Assembly (NCBI RefSeq): GCF_000247695.1
Contig: NW_004624747.1
Location: 12,760,931 to 12,824,930, forward strand
Reading direction: 5' to 3'
Source: Heterocephalus glaber
Taxonomy: Eukaryota; Chordata; Mammalia; Rodentia; Bathyergidae
Length of the DNA: 64,000 bases
Below are positions 52,284 through 63,952 of this stretch, one piece after another. A model generated the notes under the pieces. That model made no database searches and was not told the DNA's origin. It worked only from the letters and a program-made list of their open reading frames with translations. The position numbers and the translations under genes were made by a program. Positions within the stretch are counted from its first letter, which is position 1, and every line of letters begins with the position of its first letter.

Positions 52284-52377
52284 TTTTTTTTTTAATTGTA
52301 TTTTGGTACCGGGGATTGAACTCAGAACCTTGTGCTTGTGAGGCAGGCATGGGTCACTGAGCTAAATCCCCGGCCCA
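52284..52377 (-). mobile_element. ID SINE nested in L1
   Basis: TTTTTTTTTAATTGTATTTTGG, TACCGGGGATTGAACTCAG, GTGAGGCAGGCATGGGTCAC and GAGCTAAATCCCCGGCCC. Confidence 0.93.
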
Positions 52378-52842
52378 CTCTTTGATCTTTGACAAAGGGC
52401 CCAAAAGTGTATGTTGGAGAAAAGATAGCCTATTCAACAAGTGGTGTTGGAAAACCTGGTTATTTGTTTGTAGAATGAAACTAGATCCTTATCTCTCATC
52501 CTATACTAAATTAAAAATGGTTCAAAGATCTAAACATTAAAACATTAAACCGTCTGGAAGAAAAAATAGGTAAAACACTTGAAGACATAGGTGTAGGAAG
52601 AGGTTTTCTAAACAGAACCTCAGCTGCATAAGGAATAGTGTCAAGAATCAACAAATGGGATTATATCAAACTAAAAAGCTTTTGTACAGCAAAAGAATCA
52701 GGGTGAGGAGGTGAAACCTACAGAATGGGGAAAAATTTTTGTCAGCTACTCCTCAAAGGACGAAATATCTAAACTTAAAGACCTAGTCAAGAAATGGGCT
52801 AAAGAGCTGGGGAATAAAAAAGGGAGTGAGAGAGCTCAAGCA

Positions 52843-52920
52843 CTGGGGATGTAGCTCAGTGGTGTTGCGCCTGCCTGGCAAGTGCAAGGTCCTGAGTTCG
52901 AGCCTCAGTTTGGGGTGGGG
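52843..52920 (+). mobile_element. ID SINE nested in L1
   Basis: CACTGGGGATGTAGCTCAGT, CTGGCAAGTGCAAGGTCCTG and GTTCGAGCCTCAGTTTGGGG. The usual GGTACC end has been lost. Confidence 0.9.
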
Positions 52921-54559
52921 GTAGAGAATGGGCTAGAGAAATGGACACCTAACAGAGGAAGAAATACAAATGGCTAATAAATATATTTTAAAATGCTCAA
53001 CATCTCTGGCCATTAGAGAAATGCAAGTTAAAATAACACTGTGATACCATCTTACTCTGGAAAGAATGGCAATCACTAGGAAATCAAACAACAAATGCTG
53101 GTGTGGCTGTTGCAAAAAAGGAACCTTCCTGCTCTGTTGCTAGGAATGTAAACTAGTACAACTACTATGGAAATCAGTATGGAGATTTCTCAAAGAATTG
53201 AAATTTGAAATTCCATCTGACCCAGCTATTTCTCTGCTAGGTATCTTCCCCACAGAGCTTAAGTCATCATACTACAGCAATACATACATACTAATGTTCA
53301 TAGCAGTACAATTCATAATAGCTAAATCCTGGAAGCAGCCTGTGTACCCATCAGCAGATGATTGGATAAACAAAATGTGATATCCATATATAATGGAATA
53401 CTATTCTGCTATAAAGAATGACAAATTTGAGGCATTTGTAGAAAAATAGATGTACCTGGAAAGTGTAATTCTGAATGAAATAAATCAGACACACAAGCTT
53501 AAATACTGTATGGTATATCTCTCATATGAGTGAGGCAGAGTACAAAGAAAATGAAAAAGGATGGATAGAAAGAGACAAGGGGACAGATCTCGTCCAATAG
53601 GGAAGTGGTCCAAGGGAATAAGACGAAGGGTAAGGAGGAGGGGAAGGGGAAATGAGAGGAATAAAGATTCACTATGTTATCAGATCCTAATAACTCTAAT
53701 CAGTGTAAACTTTATATGCCATAATATGAGCTGAGACAAATAATATCAAGTATGTAAAAAATGATAGGGGAACTAGAGAAGGGGGAAGGGAAAGGGGAGG
53801 GGATTAGGAAAAAAAAAAGCTGTAATATGTACATGTAACCACTCCCCTGTAAATTATGTGAATTGCAAACACGTACTAGTAAAATTTTTAAAAATTATAA
53901 ATACACTAAAATGTAATACAATGCATAATGTGGGTAAAACTCACCCATTTACACACTAACACATATGCACACCTTGCCATTCATTGTACTGAGTGGATGA
54001 ACACAAAGATTGCTTCCTGTATTTCCCCAGCGCAGCTACTGAAACACACAGCCAGCTGCCGTCATGCTCAAGTACATATTTTCATTACGAAAATATGGTT
54101 AGAGTGTTCTTTTAACATAGCAAGGCATTTATTGATACATGTTAGGCATACATAATTATAACACTCAACATAAGGAATTTGCACCTGTACATGGTACATC
54201 CTGCCCCTTTTTTCCCCATGTCCCTCCTCCCCTCAAACCTCCTCCCCTCCCTATGTACAAAAGCTTTGTTTCCATTTTTTCCTTCTATTTTTTTTTCTTG
54301 TCCCTTTTCTCCCTCCTCCTCCCTTGTTCCTTTTCCCATTTGAACATTTTCTTCCCATTTCCCAATATCTTATTATACATTTTAGTCCTTATTTTCACTT
54401 ACAGTTTCTCACACCAGAGAAACAATGCAGTATTTAAACATGTGTGTCGGATTTATTTCACTTAGGACAGTAGTCTCAAGGTCCATCCATTTAGCTATAA
54501 GTGTCTCAAGCTTATCTTTCTCTATGGCAGAGTAGTACTCCATTGTATAAAAAAAAAAA

Positions 54560-54643
54560 CAACCCTGGGGCTGGGGATTTAGCTCAGTGGTTCCACTGCC
54601 TGCCTCGCAAGCGCAAGGTCCCCCTGGTACAAAAAAAAAAATC
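54560..54643 (+). mobile_element. ID SINE nested in L1
   Basis: CTGGGGCTGGGGATTTAGCT, GCCTCGCAAGCGCAAGGTCC, then a short CCCCTGGTAC end (part of the B-box is deleted) and an A9 tail. Confidence 0.92.
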
Positions 54644-54782
54644 CAAAAAACCCCCACATCTTCTATATCCATTCATCAGTTTATGGGCATTTGGGCTGTT
54701 TCCAAAATTTATCTAGTATGAACTGGGCTTCTATAAACATGGGTGTGCTTATATTGCTGTGGTATGATGCCTTTAATTCTTT

Positions 54783-54870
54783 TGTTTGTTTTTTTGGTAC
54801 TGAGGATCAAACTGGGGTCCTTGCGCTTGTGCAGCAGGCGGCGAAACCACTGAGTTAAAGCCCCGGCGTG
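54783..54870 (-). mobile_element. ID SINE nested in L1
   Basis: TTTTTTTGGTACTGAGGATC, GTGCAGCAGGCGGCGAAACC and GAGTTAAAGCCCCGGCG. TGCCTTTAATTCTTTTG flanks both sides, a long intact target-site duplication. Confidence 0.96.
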
Positions 54871-55365
54871 CCTTTAATTCTTTTGAGAAGATAGCAAGAA
54901 GAGGAATAGCTGGGCCAAGTGGAACCTCTAGGTTTAGCTTTTTGAGGAATCTCCACACTGATTTCCACAGTGGTTTTACCAGTCTACACTCCCACCAAGA
55001 GTGGAGAAAGGTTCCTTCTTTCCCAAAGCCCCTCCACCATTTGCTATTGGTTTATTTCTTGATAACAGGCATTCTTTCTGGAGTGAGCTGGAACCTCAGT
55101 GTTGTTTTAATTTGCATCTCTCAAATGACCTGTGATGTTGAACATTTTTTCATATATTTATTTGCCGTTTCTACTTCATCTGAGAAGTGTGTATTCATCT
55201 CAGATGCCCATTTTTGGATTAGGTCTTTAAATTTGGAGGGTCTGATTTTTGTGAGTTCTTTATATATTCTAGATATTAGTCCTTTACCTGATGAATAGCT
55301 GGTAAAAAATTTTTCCCACACTGTGGGTTGTCTCTTTACTCTGTTGGTGGTTTCTCTTGCTGTGC

Positions 55366-55575
55366 ACCCCCACCCCCACCCCCGTACCGGGAATTGAAGT
55401 CAGGACCTTATGTGTGTTGTGTTGGGTATGTGTTGTTTTTTTTGGTACCGGGGATTGAACTCGGGACCTTGCACTTGCGAAGCAGGCGCCGGAACCACTG
55501 AGCTAAATCCCCGGCCCTTAGGACCTTATGTTTGCCAGGCAGGCATGGCACCACTGAGCTAAATCCCTGACCCAC
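55366..55575 (-). mobile_element. ID SINE interrupted by a second ID
   Basis: The outer ID begins CCCGTACCGGGAATTGAAG, breaks after CAGGACCTTATGT (55402-55414) and resumes at AGGACCTTATGTTTGCC (55522). It ends GAGCTAAATCCCTGACCC. Confidence 0.9.
55436..55518 (-). mobile_element. inner ID SINE nested in an ID
   Basis: TTTTTTTTGGTACCGGGGATTG, GCGAAGCAGGCGCCGGAACC and GAGCTAAATCCCCGGCCC. It is flanked by AGGACCTTATGT, the target-site duplication, so it is younger than the outer copy. Confidence 0.94.
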
Positions 55576-55944
55576 AAAAGCTTTTTAATAAGATGAGGTC
55601 CCAGTTGTAGTATTTCCTGTGTGATCTGGGTTTTGTTCATGAAGTCTTTGCCTACTCCTGTGTCCTCAAGCAGTCTACCTATTTTCTCTTCCAGCAGAGT
55701 TAGTGTTGCTGTTTTAATATTTAGATCTTTGATCCATTTTGATTTTAGGTTAGTGCATGGTGAAAGATATGGGTCTAGTTTCAATCTGCGGCATGTGGAA
55801 AGCTTGTTTTTCCAGCACCATTAAAGAAGCTATATTTCTTTCAGTGAAAATGTTTGGCTCCTTTGTCAAAGATTGGAGTTGTTTCTGCATCTTCTAATCT
55901 GTTCCACTGGTCCGTTGGTCTGTTCTTTTGCAAGTACCGTGCTG

Positions 55945-56043
55945 GAGTTTGTTTTGTTTTGTTTTTTGGTACTGGGGATCAAACTCGGGTCCTTGCGCTT
56001 GCAAGGCAGGTGGCCAAACTACTGAGCTAAATCCCCGGCTCTA
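55945..56043 (-). mobile_element. ID SINE nested in L1
   Basis: GTTTTGTTTTTTGGTACTGGG, GCAAGGCAGGTGGCCAAACTAC and GAGCTAAATCCCCGGCTC. TACCGTGCTG / TACCATGCTG flank. Confidence 0.94.
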
Positions 56044-56645
56044 CCATGCTGTTTTTATCAGTAGCTTTGTAGTATAATTTCACATCAGGGACTGTGATAT
56101 CCCTTGCCTTTGTTGCCAAGAATTGCCTTTGCTATTCTAGGACTCTTCTGGTTCCAAATGAATTTTAGGATTGTTTTTTTCTAATTCTGTGAGATATGCT
56201 GTTGGAATTTGGATCAGGATTGCATTAAATCTGTATAACAAGTTTGGAAGTATGGCCATTTTCACTGTATTGGTGGTTCTTATCCAAGAACAAGGGATAT
56301 CTTTCCATTTTCTGATACCCTCTTCAATCTCCTTTTTCAGAATACTATAGTTTTAAATGTAGAGGTCTTTCACTTCATTAAATTGATTCCTAGGTATTTC
56401 ATTTTTTTGAATACTATTGTGAAAAGTGTTATTTCTCTCTCAGTGAGTTTATTATTTGTATACAGGAAGGCTACTGATTTTTGAGTGTTGACTTTGTATC
56501 CAGCTAGGCCACCAAATTTGCTTATCAAATCTAGAAGTCTTTTGGTGGGGTGTTTGGGGTCTTCTATGTAGAGTATCACGTCATTGGTTGGCGTATTTTT
56601 TATCCACCACAATACCTCTTTAAGGACACACCATAATGTTTTTAT

Positions 56646-56862
56646 GAGCATGCCTTTCTATCAGATGGAAAGTATGCAGCAGTATTTTGTGGCAGCAGTG
56701 TTCGTTTTTGATCACACCTTGTAAAGACAACGAAGAGGAATGCTAGAACTTCAAAAAGTGGCAAGTGTTTGAAACAAGGGGAACATTTTGAGGGAGATTA
56801 ATGCCAGTATGTCTTTTACTGTAATAATTTTTCATTTGAACATTTACCATATACCTTTATCA

Positions 56863-56895
<33 letters not shown>

Positions 56896-57059
56896 TGTGA
56901 AATCTTTGTTTCAGATTGACTGTCCTATGTTCCTGTACTTCAATTACTGTTTCCTTGTTCATATCCTAGTAAAGTTTCGAGGCAATGGATTGTGTTTTGT
57001 TCACATTTATCCTCAGTGGTGTGGCACACAGTGTGTTAAAATGAATATTGTCCCACATT
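56646..57059. other. intron, no gene; contains a (GT)n run
   Basis: Unique AT-rich sequence except for the GT tract at 56865-56894. Confidence 0.4.
56865..56894 (+). repeat. (GT)n microsatellite
   Basis: 15 perfect GT units. Confidence 0.97.
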
Positions 57060-57064
57060 TGAAT

Positions 57065-57152
57065 TTTTTTTTTTTTTGGTACCAGGGATTGAACTCGGGA
57101 CCCTGTGCTTGCAAGGCAGGTGGCAAAACCACTGAGCTAAATCCCCGGCCCC
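57065..57152 (-). mobile_element. ID SINE
   Basis: A T15 run, GGTACCAGGGATTGAACTCG, GCAAGGCAGGTGGCAAAACC and GAGCTAAATCCCCGGCCCC. CACATTTGAATTT / CTACATTTGATTT flank. Confidence 0.95.
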
Positions 57153-57183
57153 TGTTCTACATTTGATTTTTTTAAAATAACCC

Positions 57184-57280
57184 TAGCTGGGGATGTAGTT
57201 CAGTGGCATAGATCCTACCTGGCAAGCACAAGGTTCTGAGTCCGATCCCCAGTACCAAAAAGAAAAATAAATAAAAATAA
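57184..57280 (+). mobile_element. ID SINE
   Basis: AGCTGGGGATGTAGTTCAGT, CTGGCAAGCACAAGGTTCTG, CGATCCCCAGTACC and an (AAAT)n tail. AAAATAACCCTA flanks both ends as a target-site duplication. Confidence 0.95.
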
Positions 57281-58227
57281 CCCTAAAAGTAATACTTAGT
57301 AAGGTGAAAAAGTACGTGATATCTCAAATTGTGATCTACTCTCTCAGTTTAAGCATAAAGGGACGAACATCAAATATCGAGTGAAGTATATTGATCACTA
57401 TCTTAAGGCTTAATAAATGAAATTGTAACTATTGATGGTATTAGGGTGGGTCTACCTTGATACTCAGTTTTAATGTATGGAATGCCTTCCAAATACAGTA
57501 GATAGCTGTTGCCACAGTAAGATTGTATAGCAAATTACTCTAAAACTCAATATCTTAAAATACTAAGATATCCTCCTAGATCTACAGATAGGGCAGATGC
57601 AACTCTTGTTCTTGCTTCAGATCTTTTAAGTTGGTTGGTATAGCTCATGCTATATGTGTTCATTATGGAGTCCAGCCTGAATGGGCAGCAGCCACACTTG
57701 GGAAGTTTGTATGCCAGTTGGCAGGGGCACAAGAAGGCAAGTGGAAACCTGTAAGATTTCTTAAGGTTCAAGCTCAGTATTGGCATGCTGTTGTTTTTCC
57801 TCATTCTTTTGGCCAAAACAAGTCATAGAGTTGAAAATAAAGACCAGAAACTGCAAAAATCTTACCTCTTTAGTGGGAGGAACTCAACATCCATTGTTTG
57901 ATACTAGATCTTGGGTTGCAGTTTTTTGAATTTTTGCATGAAATTCATATATGTTCCCTAAAAAAATTCAAGGAACAAGAATTTGAAGAAAAAAGTTTTT
58001 ATTCTGTTCCGTTGTTTGTTACATTCCAAAAATGATCTGCTAGGCATAAATGGGTAAGGCCAGGAATTCAGTCTACCACAATTGGGGTTTCCCTTTCATA
58101 GTGGTAGTTACCACTTTTTCATTGTATTCTACAATGAAGCATTCAGTATAGCTAGACTCTAGATTTCATAGAAGCCCTTTCCTATATCGTTTTTGCTTTT
58201 CCCTTTCCCTTTATTTTCTTCTTCGCA
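57281..58227. other. intron, mostly unrecognised
   Basis: About 950 bp. The part 57490-57800 (GATAGCTGTTGCCACAGTAAG..GCAAATTACTCTAAAACTC) resembles an old mammalian dispersed repeat that begins GTAGCTGTTGTAACAAATTACC. I cannot name the class. Confidence 0.35.
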
Positions 58228-58394
58228 TTGAGAATTGAACCCCGGGCCTTTGCACTAGCTATATCCCCATCCCATTTTTTAAATTTTGAGACAAAGTCTC
58301 ATTAAGTTGCCCAGGCTGGGCTCTAACTTGGGATCCTTCTGCTTCATTCTCCCAGAGTGCTGGGATTACAGGGGTGAGGCACTAGGCCCAGCTA
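58228..58394 (-). mobile_element. B1-ID composite SINE
   Basis: GAGAATTGAACCCCGGGCC..ATATCCCCATCCC (ID complement), then TTTTGAGACAAAGTCTCATT to GGTGAGGCACTAGGCCCAGC (B1 complement). Confidence 0.82.
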
Positions 58395-58399
58395 ATGTT

Positions 58400-59110
58400 T
58401 TACAGGGTTTTGGGGAGGGAATAATTTACATATCATACAGTTACAGTACATATCATACAGTACATATGCAACTCAATGGCTTTTGGTATAGTCACAGAGT
58501 CATACACCTAGTGCCACAGTTTAGAATATTTTCTTTGTTTTCAAAGAAAATCTGTATATTTTAGCAGTTATTCTCCATTTCTCCTTACCCCTAACCCCTT
58601 CCAACCACTGATTTACTTTTGGTCTGTGGATTTGCCTGCTTCATATTAATGGAGTTTTATAATATGTGGTCTTTTATGTCTGGCTTCTTTCACTTAGCAT
58701 AGTGTCCTAAGGTTCATCCATAGCATGTTATCAGAGCTTCATTCCTTTTTATTGCCAAATGATTTTCCATTTTATGTGTATAACAAAGTTTATCCATTCA
58801 GTAATTGACAGACATTTGGGTTGTTACTGCTTCTTAGCTAGCCATTGTAAACATTTGTTGTATAGCCATTTTTTCTGTGGATATATGTTATTTCTCTTGG
58901 GTGAATAATTCAGAGTAAAATTGCTGGCTTATAGTGTTTTCCTGCAAACTGTTTTCCAAAACAACTACACCATTTTACATTCTCACCAATAATGTATGAG
59001 GGTTCTAATTTATCTGCATTTTCACCAACAAAATTATAGTCATCCTAGTGGGTGTGAAGTGGTATCTCATGGTGGTTTTTAATTGTGTGATGTGTATATT
59101 TAAGGGTTTA
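58400..59110 (-). mobile_element. old L1 3' end (L1M-like)
   Basis: The + strand shows TGGCTTCTTTCACTTAGCAT, AGGTTCATCCATAGCATG, GTTTATCCATTCAGTAATTG, GACATTTGGGTTGTTACTGC, TTTTCCAAAACAACTACACC and CCTAGTGGGTGTGAAGTGG, the reverse complement order of an old L1 3' region. Confidence 0.88.
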
Positions 59111-59154
59111 TAAAGAAGAAAGCAGTGGTTTAAAATGTTAGCTCTTGTTTGTTT

Positions 59155-59276
59155 TTAAAAGTGGTGGCACACGCCTGTGATCCCAGCACTGTGGAGGCTG
59201 AGGCAGGAGGATTGCTGCAAATTGGAGGCCAAGCTGAACTGAACTATATAGTGAGACCATATCTCGGGGGGGGGGG
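59155..59276 (+). mobile_element. B1 SINE ending in a G11 run
   Basis: AAGTGGTGGCACACGCCTGTG, CAGCACTGTGGAGGCTGAGG and GTGAGACCATATCTC followed by G11 (59266-59276) where an A-tail is expected. Confidence 0.85.
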
Positions 59277-59338
59277 TATTGGAGGTAAGGAGAGTGCTAG
59301 TCAGTGCCACAGTAACAGTGGATTAAAAACAAACAAAC

Positions 59339-59414
59339 GGGGCTGGGGGTTTAACTCAGTAGTTCCGGCACCTGCCTCACAAGTGCAAGGTCCTGAGTTC
59401 GATCCACGGTACCG
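59339..59414 (+). mobile_element. ID SINE
   Basis: GGGGCTGGGGGTTTAACTCAG, CTCACAAGTGCAAGGTCCTG, AGTTCGATCCACGGTACC. It ends immediately before the 3' side of the SHCBP1L retrocopy. Confidence 0.92.
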
Positions 59415-61999
<2,585 letters not shown>

Positions 62000-62007
<8 letters not shown>

Positions 62008-62077
62008 GTACCGGAGTTTGAACTCAGGACCTTGCGCTTGCGAGGCAGGTGCAGTGCCCCTGAGCTAAATCCCCAAC
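62000..62077 (-). mobile_element. ID SINE
   Basis: TTTTTTTTCAGTACCGGAGTTTG, GCGAGGCAGGTGCAGTGCCC and GAGCTAAATCCCCAAC. TGCTTGAAAGCCTT (61973-61986 and 62078-62091) is a perfect 14-bp target-site duplication. Confidence 0.96.
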
Positions 62078-62109
62078 TGCTTGAAAGCCTTGTTAAGAAA
62101 GACATAGCC

Positions 62110-62198
62110 TGGGCCAGGGATTTAGCTCAGTGGTTCCGCTGCCTGCCTTACAAGCACGAGGTCCTAAGTTCGATCCCCAGTACCGCATCCCCCCAAAA
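62110..62198 (+). mobile_element. ID SINE
   Basis: GGGCCAGGGATTTAGCTCAG, TTACAAGCACGAGGTCCTAAG, TTCGATCCCCAGTACCGC and a CCCCCCAAAAAA tail. AAAGACATAGCC precedes and follows it. Confidence 0.95.
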
Positions 62199-62211
62199 AA
62201 GACATAGCCAG

Positions 62212-62290
62212 GGGCTGGGGATTTAGCTCAGGGGTTCCACCAAATGCCTCATAAGGGCAAGATCCTGAGTTTGATCCCGGTACCCCCAAA
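62212..62290 (+). mobile_element. ID SINE
   Basis: GGGGCTGGGGATTTAGCTCAG, CATAAGGGCAAGATCCTGAG and TTTGATCCCGGTACC with a CCCCAAAAA tail. It lies between the second and third copies of AAAGACAT(A/G)GCC. Confidence 0.95.
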
Positions 62291-62302
62291 AAGAAAGACA
62301 TG

Positions 62303-62482
62303 GCCAGACCTGAAAGTGCACACCTGTAATCCCAGCACTCTGGGAGGCTGAGGCAGGAGGATGCCCAGCCTGGGCAGTTTAGCTACTTGGTGTGACTCCA
62401 TCTCAAAGTAAAATTTAAAAAGAAAAAGAAAAGGGCTGGGGATGTAACTCACTGTAATCCCTAATACCACCACCACCAAAAA
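62303..62482 (+). mobile_element. B1-ID composite SINE
   Basis: GCCAGACCTGAAAGTGCACAC..CAGCACTCTGGGAGGCTG, then GGGCTGGGGATGTAACTCAC..CCCTAATACCACC. The ID half has lost its central part. Confidence 0.82.
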
Positions 62483-62830
62483 AAACAAAAACTTTTAGTT
62501 GTTGGGTTTGGGATGCTTTTGATTTATTAGTATTAGAAATTTAAAGATTGTTTCACCTCTTCTCATCTGAGTGTATTGTGCAGTGACTAGGGTTCACGTT
62601 AGTTGGAATCAAAATTTGGAAGCCTTACTTAACCTTAGTAAGCCCACTCTTGGTAAAACTCAATTTAGACTTCTTTGGTAACAAAACAAGACCTTATCTT
62701 ATATGAGGTTGTCTATATAACATAAGGTGCTTTTTCATCCATTTTCCCGCAGAATTATTTGTGTCTGGTTGTGGTCTACTGACTTGAGACCCTGTTAGGA
62801 ATATTAGATAATCCTGACATGTACACGTTG
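62483..62830. other. intron, nothing recognised
   Basis: AT-rich unique intron sequence. Confidence 0.4.
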
Positions 62831-62863
62831 TATTCATTCATTCATTCACTCATTCATTCATTC
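62831..62863 (+). repeat. (ATTC)n microsatellite
   Basis: About eight ATTC units with one ACTC variant, next to the tail side of the following reversed B1. Confidence 0.95.
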
Positions 62864-62865
62864 TT

Positions 62866-62984
62866 TTTTCTTTTTTGAGACAAGGTCTTGCTTTGTAGTG
62901 CGGGCTGGCTTAGAATTCACAACAATCTCCTGTCTCAGCTTCCCAGGTGCTGGGATTACAGACATGGTCACCTCGCCTGGCTCA
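62866..62984 (-). mobile_element. B1 SINE
   Basis: TTTTTTGAGACAAGGTCTTGC, GTCTCAGCTTCCCAGGTGCTG and ACATGGTCACCTCGCCTGGC. Confidence 0.88.
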
Positions 62985-63169
62985 CATTGCTTTTCTAAAA
63001 GAAAAAAAAAAATCAGTATTCTGAAACATTTCTAGCCAAAAGAATAGCAGGTAAAGGATTTTGAACTGTAATATGTATTTTATTGGTGAAAATTTGGAAA
63101 ATGCACATAAACACATAAGAAATAGTAACACTACTATAATTTTACCAACCTAGAGGGATTGTGTGCGTG

Positions 63170-63245
63170 TGGTACTAGGGATTGAAGTCTGGGCATTTTA
63201 CATGGTAGGCAAGTGCTTTGACACTGATTTACATCCCCAATCCTT
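63170..63245 (-). mobile_element. ID SINE, older variant
   Basis: GGTACTAGGGATTGAAGTCTG, GGTAGGCAAGTGCTTTGACAC and TTACATCCCCAATCC. Confidence 0.8.
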
Positions 63246-63309
63246 TTTAAAATTTGTGTTTTTTTCGATCCCTGTTAACCAAAAATAAATAAATAAATAA
63301 ATAAAATTT

Positions 63310-63425
63310 GTATTTTGAGACAGGGTCTCACTAAGTTGCTCAGGGTGGGATTGAATTTGAGATCATCCTGCTTCAGCCTCCTGTAGAGCTTGGACTATAG
63401 ATGTGTGCCATTGTACCCAGTTTAG
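63310..63425 (-). mobile_element. B1 SINE
   Basis: TTTTGAGACAGGGTCTCACT, GATCATCCTGCTTCAGCCTCC and ATGTGTGCCATTGTACCCAG. A (AAAT)n run (63285-63305) and a stray ATCCCTGTTAACC lie just before it. Confidence 0.85.
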
Positions 63426-63857
63426 AAGGATCTTTTTAAAAATTTGTTGCGTGTTTTCTAGGTTTTTCACAAAATGCTATATGTTGGGACTTGTTTTTGT
63501 AATTACACAATATAGGTTCATTGTTGAAAATCAGAGATCCTGAAATAGAAGTAAAGTAGACAAATTATTATCTAAAGTTTTACTTAGAAAATTTATGACA
63601 TTTAACATTTTTAGAATTATAACTATAGATAATCTTACATAGAAAGTTAATTTTTATGTGAAGTTTATAGTTACAGAACAATATATCTTTATACATAAGT
63701 TACAAAGCATAAAAAACATACCCATGAAATTTAACCAAACAAGAACTATATTACTGGTAACTTCTTGTATACTTTCCAGTCCCTCTTCCTATCTCTGTCC
63801 CCCATTTATACCAGATAACTACTGTTGTCAGTTTTGTTTACCATTCCACTACAATTT
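63426..63857. other. intron, nothing recognised
   Basis: AT-rich unique intron sequence. Confidence 0.4.
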
Positions 63858-63949
63858 TTTTTTTGGTCCTGGAGATCGAACTCAGGACCTTGAGCTTATC
63901 AGCAGGCAGGGTGCCATTAAGCACCATTAAGCACCGGCCCCCCCCCCAC
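63858..63949 (-). mobile_element. ID SINE with duplicated end
   Basis: TTTTTTTTGGTCCTGGAGATCG and TTATCAGCAGGCAGGGTGCC, then GCACCATTAAGCACC in which CCATTAAGCA is repeated, then a C-run. The A-box complement GAGCTAAATCCC has been replaced. Confidence 0.85.
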
Positions 63950-63952
63950 TAT

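Larger units (their letters stand above)
50620..53895 (+). mobile_element. L1 LINE, 5'-truncated (ORF2 to 3' end)
   Basis: Starts inside the ORF2 reverse transcriptase (ACTCCTCAAGCTTTTCAAAG, CCCTGATCCCCAAACCAG). The catalytic FADD motif is at 51245-51256 (TTATTTGCCGATGACATGG). C-terminal ORF2 text follows (CTGATCCAGC-type block GACCCAGCTATTTCTCTGCT near 53220, CCATCAGCAGATGATTGG), then a purine-rich 3'UTR ending GTACTAGTAAAATTTTTAAA. Frames are broken many times. It carries four ID insertions and an N gap, so no reverse transcriptase is made. Confidence 0.9.
54118..56645 (-). mobile_element. L1 LINE, 5'-truncated (ORF2 to 3' end)
   Basis: The 3' end lies at 54118 (TTTATTGATACATGTTAGGC). A pyrimidine-rich 3'UTR complement (54200-54370) leads back into ORF2. 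Minus-strand peptides YNPST-type and DVILYIEDPKHPTKRLLDLI (near 56550) lie just downstream of where the FADD motif would be, so the copy is truncated within the reverse transcriptase. It faces the + strand L1 tail to tail, 220 bp apart. It contains five ID insertions and broken frames. Confidence 0.9.

Noticed and set aside
50620..53895. Active L1 retrotransposon
   Set aside because: 5'-truncated, frames broken, multiple nested IDs and an N gap, despite an intact FADD motif.
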